DNA from: Halobacillus karajensis
Lineage (GTDB): Bacteria; Bacillota; Bacilli; Bacillales; Halobacillaceae
Assembly: GCF_900108515.1 (NCBI RefSeq)
Contig: NZ_FNWW01000001.1
Coordinates: 868,001 to 932,000, forward strand
Direction of reading: 5' to 3'
Length of the DNA: 64,000 bases
Positions 18,257 through 27,350 of this stretch are shown in pieces. The translations under genes were made by a program, and so were the position numbers. The notes beneath the pieces were generated by a model. It had not been told where the DNA came from, searched no databases, and saw only the letters and a program-made list of their open reading frames with translations. Numbering within the stretch: the first letter of the stretch is position 1; the number at the start of each line of letters is the position of its first letter.

Positions 18257-19603
18257 ATGCCATTATTAATGGTAGCTATAGGAATTGTTGCCCTGTTGAT
18301 TTTAATTATGGGGCTTAAACTGAATACATTTGTTTCATTGATTATTGTTTCATTTGGTGTCGCGATCTTATTGGGAATGCCGCTTGAAGATATTGTTGGA
18401 ACGATTGAAGCTGGATTGGGCGGTACACTCGGACACCTGGCGCTGATCTTTGGTCTTGGTGCCATGCTAGGTAAGCTGATTACAGACGCCGGCGGAGCTC
18501 AGCGTATTGCTATGACGTTTGTAAATAAATTTGGTGAGAAAAATATTCAATGGGCTGTCGTGTCCGCATCTTTCGTCATCGGCATTGCCCTGTTCTTTGA
18601 AGTAGGACTTGTCCTCCTTATTCCAATTGTTTTTGCGATTTCAAGAGAATTAAAAGTATCCATTTTATATTTAGGAATTCCGATGGCTGCCGCTTTATCT
18701 GTTACCCACGGATTTCTGCCCCCACACCCTGGTCCAACAGTGATTGCCGGTGAATATGGGGCCGATCTTGGGGAAGTCCTGCTTTATGGAATCATCATTT
18801 CCATCCCTATCGTTATAGTTGCGGGGCCTATTTTTACGAAGATGGCTCAGAAACTAGTTCCGGATTCCTTTACAAGACAAGGAGACATCACGTCTTTAGG
18901 AGAGCAGAAGAAATTTAAACTTGATGACACACCGAAGTTTGGCATCAGTGTTTTTACCGCTATGCTTCCGGTTATCTTAATTGCTATTTCTACCATCATT
19001 ACATTGATTCAAGAAATGGCAGGCATTGAAACAAACGCCTTCTTATCTATTGTAAACTTAATTGGTAACGCCTCCACGGCTATGGTCATTTCCTTGCTAG
19101 TGGCGATGTACACGATGGGAATTGCGCGTAATATTCCTGTGAAAACAGTGATGGAATCCTGCTCTACGGCCATTGCCCAAATCGGTATGATGCTCTTAAT
19201 TATCGGTGGTGGCGGTGCGTTTAAACAAGTACTCATCGATGGCGGTGTAGGCGATTACGTCGCTGAACTCTTCGAAGGGTCTACCATGTCTCCGATTTTA
19301 CTAGCTTGGCTGATCGCGGCTATTCTGCGGATTTCCTTGGGGTCAGCAACGGTTGCTGCATTAACAACCGTCGGGCTTGTCATCCCTCTATTGGGACAGT
19401 CCGATGTTAACTTGGCCCTTATGGTTCTTTCTACAGGTGCGGGCAGCTTGATCGCTTCTCACGTGAACGATGCCGGGTTCTGGATGTTTAAAGAATACTT
19501 CGGCCTCACAATGAAAGAAACCTTTGCCACATGGACACTGCTTGAAACGATCATCTCTGTCCTGGGTCTCGGCTTCACTTTGTTGCTAAGCCTGTTTGTA
19601 TAA
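18257..19603 (+). CDS. gntP: Gluconate permease (GntP family)
   Basis: Proton-coupled gluconate importer of the inner membrane. The 448 residues are almost entirely hydrophobic helices (roughly 12-14), with family blocks FGLGAMLGKLITDAGGAQRIA, SVTHGFLPPHPGPT near 150-163 and SHVNDAGFWMFKEYFGLT near the C-terminus. The ribosome site is GGAGGGA. It is the last gene of the gnt operon and is followed by a strong terminator. No 6-phosphogluconate dehydrogenase (gntZ) follows, unlike the B. subtilis operon. Confidence 0.95.
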   Translation: MPLLMVAIGIVALLILIMGLKLNTFVSLIIVSFGVAILLGMPLEDIVGTIEAGLGGTLGHLALIFGLGAMLGKLITDAGGAQRIAMTFVNKFGEKNIQWAVVSASFVIGIALFFEVGLVLLIPIVFAISRELKVSILYLGIPMAAALSVTHGFLPPHPGPTVIAGEYGADLGEVLLYGIIISIPIVIVAGPIFTKMAQKLVPDSFTRQGDITSLGEQKKFKLDDTPKFGISVFTAMLPVILIAISTIITLIQEMAGIETNAFLSIVNLIGNASTAMVISLLVAMYTMGIARNIPVKTVMESCSTAIAQIGMMLLIIGGGGAFKQVLIDGGVGDYVAELFEGSTMSPILLAWLIAAILRISLGSATVAALTTVGLVIPLLGQSDVNLALMVLSTGAGSLIASHVNDAGFWMFKEYFGLTMKETFATWTLLETIISVLGLGFTLLLSLFV

Positions 19604-19620
19604 AAATCACTGATAAATAT

Positions 19621-19657
19621 TCAGACTGTCGAGATTTACTCGACAGTCTGATTTTTT
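19621..19657 (+). terminator. Terminator of the gnt operon
   Basis: TCAGACTGTCGAG (19621-19633) pairs with 19639-19651; T-run 19652-19657. It may also stop the opposing scr operon. Confidence 0.9.
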
Positions 19658-19707
19658 TAAGAACGCTGATAAAATTTTTGCTTCTTCAATAGGACTCTAT
19701 GGAATTT

Positions 19708-19737
19708 GCTGGTGTACCAGGTCATACATAATTTGGA
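19708..19737. repeat. Third copy of the ACCAGGTCAT-type repeat string
   Basis: ACCAGGTCATACATAATTTG (19718-19737) resembles both arms of the element at 1078-1143 (ACCAGGTCATCCATAAATT on its minus strand). A small dyad CTGGT-GT-ACCAG precedes it. It lies just past the scrB stop. Confidence 0.4.
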
Positions 19738-19739
19738 AA

Positions 19740-21191
19740 TCAGAAAACTCTACGAAGCTTCCATTTTTTCAGATGAAAGGATACGGTTTGTGAGGCTCTG
19801 AACTGGATGCTCTCATTATTGGGTGATGGATAAAAGCGGGAGGTGAACACATACTCTCCTCCATTAATGAATACTTCAATCGAAGATGTATCGAGAAAGA
19901 TTTGCAGGTCATGTAACTCCTTAACCTCTGTTTGTCTTTTCTCTACAACCCCATCTACATAGCTCTCTCGCTCCATTGTGAAAACCTGATCATTCCTTGA
20001 GTAGACGATACGGCCAGAGCCCCCGAATGAAATCGCCAGCCAGCCTGCTTTAAGGTTGATTTCTTTAAGCTCCAGCTCTAAGGCTTTCCCCTCTACGCCT
20101 TTCACCCACCGCGTCTCCTGATTGATAGAGACTTCCCTTTCAATTGCATCGCCTTCACGTAAGTCCCTAAGTTCTGCAACAGGTGATTGATAAAGTTTTC
20201 CGTTTACAAGTTTCAGTTCCCGCGGCAGTGTCATGTTGTGCAGCCATTGATGCTGGATTGTAGGGTGGTCCTGTTCACCCTGATCTGGCACACTCATCCA
20301 TCCGAACAAAATCCGGCGTCCCTTTTCGTCCCGTGTGGTCTGTGGGGCATAAAAATCAAAACCATGATCCAATTCATAAAATTCCCCATGTTTATAGGAG
20401 GTTTTCTCTGCCTCAAAGATTCCTGTCACATAACCTGCTTGATAGACGTTATGATACTTCATTCCGTCCGGCTCAAGACCTTGAGGAGAAAAAACAAGTA
20501 CATCTTGTCCATCCAGATGAAAGAGATCAGGACATTCAAACATATAACCAAATGCTTCGAGCGGACCTTTCCCCCCGCCTGCGATAATCCCCACATGCTT
20601 CCAATCAACTAAATTGCTAGACGTGAACAAAACGACAGCCCCTTTCCAATCATCCGTCTGCGCACCGATAACCATGAAGTAAGCCCCATTCTGCTCCCAA
20701 ACTTTTGGATCACGGAAATGGGCTGTGTACCCTCTTGGGAGTTGGACAACTGGCCCCTTCTTGTCAAAATGAACCCCATCTTCGGATACCGCTAAACATT
20801 GGTAGGACTCCCGGTTCCCTTCTTCATCTTTTACATTTCCTGTATAAAAAACGTATAACTGACCTTCATGCACCAGCGCGCTCCCAGAATAACAGCCATT
20901 TTTCTCAAACCATTCTGCTGGAGTAAGGGCAATCCCCTCGTGCTTCCAGTTCACAAGATCCTTTGATTGATAGTGACCCCAAAATTTTGCCCCATGCCCT
21001 GTTTCAAATGGCATCCACTGATAGAAAAGGTGATACGTACCTTTCCACTGGACAAAGCCGTTCGGATCATTTAGTAATCCGACCAGGGGCATGATGTGAT
21101 AATGCAGGCGGTATGGGTCTTGTTCTACGAGAAGCTGATGTTTCTCTATCTCCTTGTAGGCAGCCTGACGTAAATGTTGGTCTCTATCCAT
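19740..21191 (-). CDS. scrB: Sucrose-6-phosphate hydrolase (GH32)
   Basis: Cleaves sucrose-6-phosphate, delivered by the PTS permease, into glucose-6-phosphate and fructose. GH32 motifs: LLNDPNGF with the nucleophile Asp42, FYQWMPF, SGSALV, the stabiliser in HFRDPKV, and the acid/base Glu in FECPDLF. A C-terminal beta-sandwich fills residues 340-483. No signal peptide, which fits a cytoplasmic phospho-sugar hydrolase rather than a levanase. The ATG at 21191 is preferred over the GTG one codon earlier because GGGGAGG is five bases upstream; it overlaps the scrK stop by one base (TGATG). Confidence 0.94.
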   Translation of the reverse strand: MDRDQHLRQAAYKEIEKHQLLVEQDPYRLHYHIMPLVGLLNDPNGFVQWKGTYHLFYQWMPFETGHGAKFWGHYQSKDLVNWKHEGIALTPAEWFEKNGCYSGSALVHEGQLYVFYTGNVKDEEGNRESYQCLAVSEDGVHFDKKGPVVQLPRGYTAHFRDPKVWEQNGAYFMVIGAQTDDWKGAVVLFTSSNLVDWKHVGIIAGGGKGPLEAFGYMFECPDLFHLDGQDVLVFSPQGLEPDGMKYHNVYQAGYVTGIFEAEKTSYKHGEFYELDHGFDFYAPQTTRDEKGRRILFGWMSVPDQGEQDHPTIQHQWLHNMTLPRELKLVNGKLYQSPVAELRDLREGDAIEREVSINQETRWVKGVEGKALELELKEINLKAGWLAISFGGSGRIVYSRNDQVFTMERESYVDGVVEKRQTEVKELHDLQIFLDTSSIEVFINGGEYVFTSRFYPSPNNESIQFRASQTVSFHLKKWKLRRVF

Positions 21192-22150
21192 CACTTCCTC
21201 CCCTGACTCCCACGGTGTTTTTTTACTTCACCCAAGGTAGGTAGAGCTGTCATAGCTCCTTTTGTAGAAGCAGCAAGGGCACCTGAGACAGAGGAAAATG
21301 CTGCCATTTCCACCGCTTCAGAAAGGGTAATTCCCGTTATGTCGCCTTCATACTCATTTAAAGAATAAAGCATGCCGGAAACAAAAGCATCTCCTGCTCC
21401 TGTCGTATCCACGGCTTTCACTTCCATTGCAGGTACATGTTCATATCCGTCTTTTGTACAAACATAACTCCCGTCTCTACCCATAGTTATAAGAATAAGA
21501 GGGATTTCGTAATAGGAAAGCTTTTCAAGCCCCTTTTCTATTTCTGTTTCACCTGTGATGAAGGTAAGCTCTTCTTCTGAAATTTTCAGAAGATCTGCTT
21601 CCCCAAGCATCGACTGAATCGTTTCACGAGCATGGGCTTCGGAATCCCATAGTGGTAGACGAAGGTTGGGATCATAGGAAACGATCATCCCTTTTTCCTT
21701 AGCCAGTGTAACAGCATGACGAGTAGCTTCTTTAGCGGGGTCGCGGATCATCGAAATCGATCCGAAATGGAGGACTTTGTTTGCCTCAAAATCCTCTGTA
21801 TGAATTTCACTTTTTTTAAGGAACTGGTCGGCACTCGGGTTGATATAAAAATCAAAACTGCGCTCTCCATCCTCTGCGTTCGTCACAAAAACAACCCCCG
21901 TTCTGCTGTCAGGCGTTAAGGACATGGTGTGTGTTTTCACCCCATAGGAATCGAGGGTTTCCTTCATGAACCGGCCAAGTATATCTTCCCCCACCTTGCC
22001 TAAAAAAGTAGACGATGCCCCTAGTCTTGAGACACCAACCGCAACATTCGCCGGTGCGCCTCCAGGACTCTTCTGATAGTTTATATTAGCCACATCCAAC
22101 GGAATAAAATCAATCAAGGCTTCGCCTAGCGAGATAACTCCTTTTTTCAT
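21191..22150 (-). CDS. scrK: Fructokinase, PfkB family
   Basis: Phosphorylates the fructose set free by ScrB to fructose-6-phosphate. PfkB marks: ALIDFIPLD near the start, the sugar-binding GGAPANVAVGVSRLG (about 31-45), VSYDPNLRLPLW, and the ATP/catalytic signature VDTTGAGDAFVSGML with the catalytic Asp. Length is 319 residues. It lies between the PTS gene and scrB, with a 1-bp overlap to scrB, so all three should be co-transcribed. Confidence 0.92.
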   Translation of the reverse strand: MKKGVISLGEALIDFIPLDVANINYQKSPGGAPANVAVGVSRLGASSTFLGKVGEDILGRFMKETLDSYGVKTHTMSLTPDSRTGVVFVTNAEDGERSFDFYINPSADQFLKKSEIHTEDFEANKVLHFGSISMIRDPAKEATRHAVTLAKEKGMIVSYDPNLRLPLWDSEAHARETIQSMLGEADLLKISEEELTFITGETEIEKGLEKLSYYEIPLILITMGRDGSYVCTKDGYEHVPAMEVKAVDTTGAGDAFVSGMLYSLNEYEGDITGITLSEAVEMAAFSSVSGALAASTKGAMTALPTLGEVKKHRGSQGRK

Positions 22151-22219
22151 TATTCATCCTCCTCATAATCATCTTAAACAAACCCCTACCAGTCGTAGAC
22201 TAGTAAGCATTTTCTTCTC

Positions 22220-23593
22220 TTATTTCGTCTCTTCTTTCCAGCTAAGAAGCAGGGTAGAGACAATGGATCCCCCGATAGCAATCAAGCATCCAATTCCGTA
22301 ATTAACCGGATCCTGGGCAATGGCAAACATCGGCAAACCAGTCAGTCCGATTCCATTGGCCATCACTTTAGTAAACACGACGTACGCGCCACCAAGAGCC
22401 CCTCCGATGGCTGCACCGATAAATGGACGACGGTACTTTAAGTTTACTCCGAAGATGGCTGGCTCCGTAATTCCCAGAAAAGCAGAGATTCCAGCTGGGA
22501 GGGCAATTTCTTTCGTCTTTTTATTCTTGGTCTTAAAGAAAACAGCGATCGTAGCGCCCCCTTGAGCGACATTAGCCATCGCCCAGATGGGCAGTAAGTA
22601 GTTTCCACCGACATTCAAGAGCTCTGCTTCAATCGCATGGAAACTGTGATGCACCCCTGTTAAGACGATCGTAGAGTACAATCCTCCAAAGATAAGACCA
22701 GCCATAGGACCTGCGGTGTCATAAACAATACCAAGAACGGAAGTCAAGCCATTCCCTAGGGTCCGTCCAAGTGGACCGATCACAAGCATGGCTACAAAAC
22801 CGGTGAATATAACCGTCAAGAACGGTGTTAATAGTAAATCAACCGCATTAGGGACTATTCTACGGAATCCCTGTTCTAGCTTAGCCATGACATAGACGGT
22901 TAGTAGCACAGGAATCACTGTCCCCTGGTAGCCAAGCATTTCCACACCAAAACCGAGAAAATCGAGCGTTTCCGGCTGGGCATCGGCAAGACCCCATGGA
23001 TTCAAGAGACCCGGATGAGTCATAATCCCACCGATGACAGCCCCTAAATAAGTATTCCCTCCGAATTCCTTAGCCGCACTATAACCAATCAAAATCGGTA
23101 AAATAATGAATGCCGCAGATGAGAACATATCCAACATGACAAAGAGACCGCTCTCTGGATCCACCCAGTTGTAAGTATCCATCAACCCAAGTAGTCCCAT
23201 CAACATCCCCGCTGCAACGATAGCAGGGATAATCGGAACAAAAATATTAGAAAGCGTCCGTGCGAAACGGGCCAATGGATGCATTTTATTTTTCGCTGCC
23301 TCTTTATGGGAGACACTTTTTCCGCTATCTTCTCCCCCTGTTGAAGCCCCAACTAGAGGGCCAAAGTGGGTAAAGACCTTATTGACCGTCCCTGTTCCAA
23401 AAATGATTTGAAATTGACCCGAACTAGAAAAGGCTCCTTTTACCTCATCCAACTCTTCTATAGCTGTTTTCTCTATTTGATTTTCGTCTTCAATGACGAG
23501 GCGCAGACGTGTCGCACAGTGGGTCGCACTAACCACATTTTCCTTCCCCCCGAGCAACTGGACCAATTGTCCGGCTATTTCCTTATGGTTCAT
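22220..23593 (-). CDS. scrA: Sucrose-specific PTS enzyme IIBC
   Basis: Imports sucrose and phosphorylates it on entry. The N-terminal IIB domain (1-90) holds the phospho-cysteine Cys26 in VVSATHCATRLRL. The IIC domain starts near 105 and has about ten membrane helices with the loops GAVIGGIMTHPGLLNPWG and TGVHHSFHAIEAELL. There is no IIA domain, so phosphate must come from a IIA encoded elsewhere, as for B. subtilis SacP. Length is 457 residues. Expression is controlled by the RAT/terminator leader upstream. Confidence 0.94.
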   Translation of the reverse strand: MNHKEIAGQLVQLLGGKENVVSATHCATRLRLVIEDENQIEKTAIEELDEVKGAFSSSGQFQIIFGTGTVNKVFTHFGPLVGASTGGEDSGKSVSHKEAAKNKMHPLARFARTLSNIFVPIIPAIVAAGMLMGLLGLMDTYNWVDPESGLFVMLDMFSSAAFIILPILIGYSAAKEFGGNTYLGAVIGGIMTHPGLLNPWGLADAQPETLDFLGFGVEMLGYQGTVIPVLLTVYVMAKLEQGFRRIVPNAVDLLLTPFLTVIFTGFVAMLVIGPLGRTLGNGLTSVLGIVYDTAGPMAGLIFGGLYSTIVLTGVHHSFHAIEAELLNVGGNYLLPIWAMANVAQGGATIAVFFKTKNKKTKEIALPAGISAFLGITEPAIFGVNLKYRRPFIGAAIGGALGGAYVVFTKVMANGIGLTGLPMFAIAQDPVNYGIGCLIAIGGSIVSTLLLSWKEETK

Positions 23594-23743
23594 GGTGTTC
23601 TCCTCCTTGTTTTTTTAAAATTATTTTTTTGTTAAACAAGATAAAGCAAGATCATCGTCCCCAAGTGATGGAATTCTCCCTTCGTGCCTTCTTAATAAGG
23701 GAAGAAGAAGAGAAAACTAACACAAAGGTTAGAAAATAAAAAA

Positions 23744-23822
23744 AAGACCTAAAACGCGCACAGTTTACAAAGGTGATTCACCTACACGAGGTACCTCTGT
23801 CACTCTACACATTTTAGGTCTT
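23744..23822 (-). terminator. Conditional terminator in the scr leader
   Basis: On the minus strand AAGACCTAAAA (23822-23812) pairs with TTTTAGGTCTT (23754-23744), then a T-run. The stem encloses about 57 bases containing smaller hairpins. Its 5' arm overlaps the RAT, so the two structures exclude one another. Confidence 0.85.
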
Positions 23823-23845
23823 GCCTGCTTTATCAGTAACAATCC
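23817..23845 (-). promoter_or_regulatory. RAT ribonucleic antiterminator site
   Basis: On the minus strand GGATTGTTACTG, a six-base loop (ATAAAG), then CAGGCAAGACC: the standard binding site for SacT/SacY/LicT-family antiterminators. When bound, it should block the terminator arm AAGACCTAAAA and let RNA polymerase read into scrA. Confidence 0.93.
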
Positions 23846-23872
23846 TACACTATTCAGCTTTGAATGTTTCCT

Positions 23873-23901
23873 ATTCTATACGATGAAAACGCTATCGTCA
23901 A
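23873..23901 (-). promoter_or_regulatory. scr promoter with cre in its spacer
   Basis: TTGACG (23901-23896), 17-bp spacer and TAGAAT (23878-23873) make a near-ideal vegetative promoter in the gap after the antiterminator gene. The spacer holds TGAAAACGCTATCG (plus strand 23884-23897), one mismatch from the cre consensus. Bound CcpA would sit on the promoter itself. Confidence 0.8.
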
Positions 23902-23915
23902 CTCCCTTTTTCCTT

Positions 23916-24743
23916 TCATTTTGTCAGGAGTCTTTGGATATGCAAGGCAATATAAGCAATCTCGGAATCTGGAAAATCGATCCCGTATACATCTCTCAAA
24001 AAGCCAGTGACTTTCTTTGATGTCTTATAAGCCTCTTCATATTTCATCTGAATGAGTGTCATCATATCCTCATCCATCGGCTCAAAACGACTCCCTTCTT
24101 CTACTCTGTTCAAAGCAAAACGCAGGTGGGTAATTAAACGCTGATAATTGATACTCGTTTCCTCAATGGGCACTCCGACGATTTCTTCCACTTGATCAAT
24201 AAAATCACGTAAAATGGTGGCCGTCTGCAAAGATTCATTCATAGAGGGAGCATCCATTTTAGCGGTATGGACATGAAGAGCAATGTGGGCCACCTCATCT
24301 AATGGGATGTCGACACCAAGCTTCTGCTTGATCTCTTCCTTCGCCCACATCCCGACTTCGAATTCCTTCTTATAAAGAAATTTAATTTCGTTGGTCAACT
24401 TATTCTGAATCGGAAAGCCTTTACCAATCCTCTCCAGTGCAAAAGATAAGTGGTCGGTCAAGGCAATGTGGATATGATCATGTAACGGGGCCTCCAGATA
24501 CCCTTCAGCATAGCTAATAATCCGTTCCGCCACTTCAATATGCTTCTCCGGTAAGGTGGATAGAAGTTGTTGAAATTTTTCTGAGGATTGATCACGCAAG
24601 AGGAAAATTTTCTCGATTTTATGTTTCGGCACAATATCGTTGCGCTTCTTTTGAAAGGCGACTCCCTTTCCCATGACGATTTTTTCTTGAGGACCATCGT
24701 AAACCACGACAGCATTATTGTTCAGTATCTTGGAAATGCGCAT
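23916..24743 (-). CDS. sacT: BglG-family transcription antiterminator (SacT/LicT type)
   Basis: RNA-binding regulator that prevents termination ahead of the sucrose genes. The N-terminal CAT RNA-binding domain (1-55) reads MRISKILNNNAVVVYD. Two PRD domains follow, with their phosphorylated histidines in LTDHLSFALER, VAHIALHVH, LITHLRFALNR and YIALHIQR. The ATG at 24743 gives 275 residues with GGAGGGG upstream; an earlier ATG at 24791 would break the conserved N-terminus. A RAT site directly after the gene identifies its target as scrAKB. Between it and ahpC (24744-25158) only the ahpC promoter region was recognised. Confidence 0.9.
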   Translation of the reverse strand: MRISKILNNNAVVVYDGPQEKIVMGKGVAFQKKRNDIVPKHKIEKIFLLRDQSSEKFQQLLSTLPEKHIEVAERIISYAEGYLEAPLHDHIHIALTDHLSFALERIGKGFPIQNKLTNEIKFLYKKEFEVGMWAKEEIKQKLGVDIPLDEVAHIALHVHTAKMDAPSMNESLQTATILRDFIDQVEEIVGVPIEETSINYQRLITHLRFALNRVEEGSRFEPMDEDMMTLIQMKYEEAYKTSKKVTGFLRDVYGIDFPDSEIAYIALHIQRLLTK

Positions 24744-25048
24744 AATAGCCCCTCCGGTCAAATAGTTCATCTTAAATATACCATGAAGCATGATTCTATG
24801 ATATTGGAATAAAGGCTTCCCTCATTATGGACCTGCCAGATAAGTGGATAAAAATCCATCCTCAGAGATCTACTAGCAAGAATAGAAGGCAAACTAAAAA
24901 ACATATAGCCGCCTCTTTTAGAAGAAACCATCATAGGGAAGACTAATTACTAAAACCTATCCCGATTTCTTGTTACACTATAGAAGGAACATTTGGTTAT
25001 ATAATCATTCTCTTTCAGTAGATATTTTGCGACAGATTTGTGACTTTG

Positions 25049-25077
25049 TTGACAAATACTCGATTTTATATAATAAT
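25049..25077 (+). promoter_or_regulatory. ahpC promoter
   Basis: Perfect TTGACA at 25049-25054, 17-bp spacer, AATAAT at 25072-25077. Confidence 0.75.
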
Positions 25078-25087
25078 AGCTACTGAA

Positions 25088-25102
25088 TTAGAATTATTAT
25101 AA
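25088..25102 (+). promoter_or_regulatory. PerR box
   Basis: TTAGAATTATTATAA differs at one base from the PerR consensus TTATAATNATTATAA. It lies a few bases after the predicted transcription start of ahpC, where a bound repressor would block transcription until peroxide inactivates it. A small 7-bp hairpin (25104-25127) follows in the leader. Confidence 0.85.
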
Positions 25103-25158
25103 AAAGCTGCATCACCTATAGCAGCTTAAAATTACATTATTACAGGAGGAATTCTACT

Positions 25159-25722
25159 ATGGCTCTAATCGGTAAAGAAGTACAACCATTCCAGGCGAAA
25201 GCATTCAAAAACGGTGATTTCATCGATGTCTCCGAACAAGATTTCAAAGGACAATGGAGCGTTGTTTGCTTCTACCCAGCAGACTTCTCTTTCGTTTGCC
25301 CGACAGAACTTGAAGATCTGCAAAACAACTACGAAGCACTTAAAGAACTAGGTGCAGAAGTTTACTCTGTATCTACGGATACTCACTTCGTACACAAAGG
25401 CTGGCATGATACTTCTGAAAAAATCAACAAAATCAAGTACGCAATGATCGGTGACCCATCTCAGCAAATTTCCCGTCAATTCGACGTATTGAACGAAGAA
25501 GATGGTCTAGCTGAACGCGGTACATTCATTATCGATCCAGATGGCGTCATTCAGACAGTTGAAATCAATGCAGGTGGCATTGGCCGTGACGCTGATACCC
25601 TTATTGGTAAAATTAAAGCTGCTCAATATGTACGCAACAACCCTGGTGAAGTTTGCCCGGCAAAATGGGAAGAAGGCGAAGATACACTAACACCAAGCCT
25701 TGACCTAGTCGGCAAAATTTAA
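25159..25722 (+). CDS. ahpC: Alkyl hydroperoxide reductase subunit C (peroxiredoxin)
   Basis: Typical 2-Cys peroxiredoxin that reduces hydrogen peroxide and organic peroxides. Peroxidatic Cys47 is in [14 protein letters not shown] and resolving Cys166 in GEVCPAKW. Length is 187 residues, standard. The ribosome site is AGGAGG. Codons are notably regular and strong for a highly expressed gene. It is followed after 14 bases by ahpF, its electron donor, and preceded by a strong promoter with a PerR box. Confidence 0.97.
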   Translation: MALIGKEVQPFQAKAFKNGDFIDVSEQDFKGQWSVVCFYPADFSFVCPTELEDLQNNYEALKELGAEVYSVSTDTHFVHKGWHDTSEKINKIKYAMIGDPSQQISRQFDVLNEEDGLAERGTFIIDPDGVIQTVEINAGGIGRDADTLIGKIKAAQYVRNNPGEVCPAKWEEGEDTLTPSLDLVGKI

Positions 25723-25736
25723 GGAGTGGAATATAA

Positions 25737-27272
25737 ATGGTTCTCGATGCACAAATAAAAGCACAATTAGAAGAGTATCTAAAGCTTTTAGAAGGTGACA
25801 TCGAACTGAAAGTCAGCGCGGGAGACGATAAAGTCTCCCGTGACATGCTGGCTCTCACGGATGAGCTTGCATCCATGTCACCGAAAATCACCGTTCAAAA
25901 TACAGAATTAAAACGCACCCCAAGCTTCAGTGTGAACCGCCCCCAAGAAGAAACAGGCGTCACATTTGCCGGTGTTCCGCTTGGTCATGAATTCACGTCC
26001 TTGGTCCTTGCTTTATTACAAGTAAGTGGACGAGCTCCAAAGATTGATCAAACAATGATTGAGCAAATCCAAAAAATCAATGGTGAGTATCATTTCGAAA
26101 CGTATGTCAGCTTAAGCTGTCACAACTGCCCGGATGTTGTCCAAGCCCTGAATATCATGAGTGTGTTGAACCCTGGCATTACACACACAATGATTGACGG
26201 TGCGGCATTTAAAGAAGAAGCCGAAAGCAATAATGTTATGGCTGTACCATCTGTATTCCTTAACGGAGAATTCTTCAACGGAGGTCGCACAACACTTGAA
26301 GAAATCGTTGCGAAAATCAGTGAAGGGCCTTCTCCTGAGGAATTCACTAACCGTGATCCTTATGATGTTCTTGTCGTCGGTGGTGGACCTGCGGGTGCCA
26401 GTGCGGCTATTTATGCAGCACGTAAAGGAATTCGCACAGGTGTCGTCGCGGAACGTTTCGGTGGGCAAGTGCTTGACACAATGACAATCGAAAACTTCAT
26501 CAGTGTAAAAAGCACGGAAGGACCAAAGTTTGCGGCCAGTCTTGAAGAACATGTCAAAGACTATGAGATCGATATCATGAATCTTCAGCGTGCGAAAAGC
26601 TTGCAGAAGAACGATGACAACATGTTTGAACTTGAACTCGAAAATGGCGGTGTCCTGAAGAGTAAGAGTGTCATCATTTCTACCGGGGCACGCTGGCGTC
26701 AAATTGGTGTTCCTGGAGAAGATGAGTACAAGAACAAAGGTGTAGCTTACTGTCCACACTGTGACGGACCATTGTTTGAAGGGAAAGATGTGGCCGTGAT
26801 CGGCGGCGGAAACTCCGGAGTCGAAGCAGCCATTGACCTTGCAGGAATTGTTCAAAACGTTACGGTGCTTGAATTCTCTGACGAATTGAAAGCTGACGAT
26901 GTTCTTCAAGAGCGCCTGCACAGCCTTCCTAATGTCGAAGTGAAGACAAACGCCCAAACGACAGAAATCACTGGGGATGATAATGTGAACGGAATCACAT
27001 ATATCGACCGTGAGTCCAACGAAGAACAACATGTCGACCTTCAAGGCGTCTTTGTCCAAATCGGACTTGTACCGAACACAGAATGGTTGGATGAAGATGT
27101 AGAGCGCAACCGCATCGGTGAAATCATCACAGACAAACATGGAGCCACAAGCGTTCCAGGCCTGTTTGCAGCAGGTGACGTCACCGACAGCCCACACAAC
27201 CAGATCATTATCTCCATGGGTGATGGGGCCAACGCAGCGCTTGGTGCCTTTGACTATCTGATTAGGAACTAA
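25737..27272 (+). CDS. ahpF: Alkyl hydroperoxide reductase subunit F
   Basis: FAD/NADH reductase that recycles AhpC. The N-terminal double thioredoxin-like domain (1-195) has the CHNC disulfide at Cys128/Cys131. A thioredoxin-reductase-like part follows, with the FAD motif [12 protein letters not shown] near 213, the redox pair Cys339/Cys342 in YCPHCDG, the NADH motif [12 protein letters not shown], and the closing FAD motif [12 protein letters not shown]. Length is 511 residues, normal. It is co-transcribed with ahpC and ended by a strong terminator. Confidence 0.97.
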   Translation: MVLDAQIKAQLEEYLKLLEGDIELKVSAGDDKVSRDMLALTDELASMSPKITVQNTELKRTPSFSVNRPQEETGVTFAGVPLGHEFTSLVLALLQVSGRAPKIDQTMIEQIQKINGEYHFETYVSLSCHNCPDVVQALNIMSVLNPGITHTMIDGAAFKEEAESNNVMAVPSVFLNGEFFNGGRTTLEEIVAKISEGPSPEEFTNRDPYDVLVVGGGPAGASAAIYAARKGIRTGVVAERFGGQVLDTMTIENFISVKSTEGPKFAASLEEHVKDYEIDIMNLQRAKSLQKNDDNMFELELENGGVLKSKSVIISTGARWRQIGVPGEDEYKNKGVAYCPHCDGPLFEGKDVAVIGGGNSGVEAAIDLAGIVQNVTVLEFSDELKADDVLQERLHSLPNVEVKTNAQTTEITGDDNVNGITYIDRESNEEQHVDLQGVFVQIGLVPNTEWLDEDVERNRIGEIITDKHGATSVPGLFAAGDVTDSPHNQIIISMGDGANAALGAFDYLIRN

Positions 27273-27293
27273 TAAGTAAGTGGAATGAATCCC

Positions 27294-27332
27294 AAAAAGC
27301 CTGAACGAGTGGTCACACGTTCAGGCTTTTTT
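27294..27332 (+). terminator. Terminator of ahpCF
   Basis: AAAAAGCCTGAACG (27294-27307) pairs with CGTTCAGGCTTTT (27318-27330), then T-run. Confidence 0.92.
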
Positions 27333-27350
27333 CTATTAAAATAGCTTTTT

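Noticed and set aside
19740-21191. Secreted levanase or inulinase
   Set aside because: It is a GH32 protein without a signal peptide, encoded in an operon with a sucrose PTS gene and fructokinase, which fits sucrose-6-phosphate hydrolase.
26112-27197. A 361-codon open frame on the minus strand opposite ahpF
   Set aside because: It is an antisense shadow of a highly biased, strongly expressed gene; composition is Phe/Cys/His-rich without family motifs, and there is no ribosome site.
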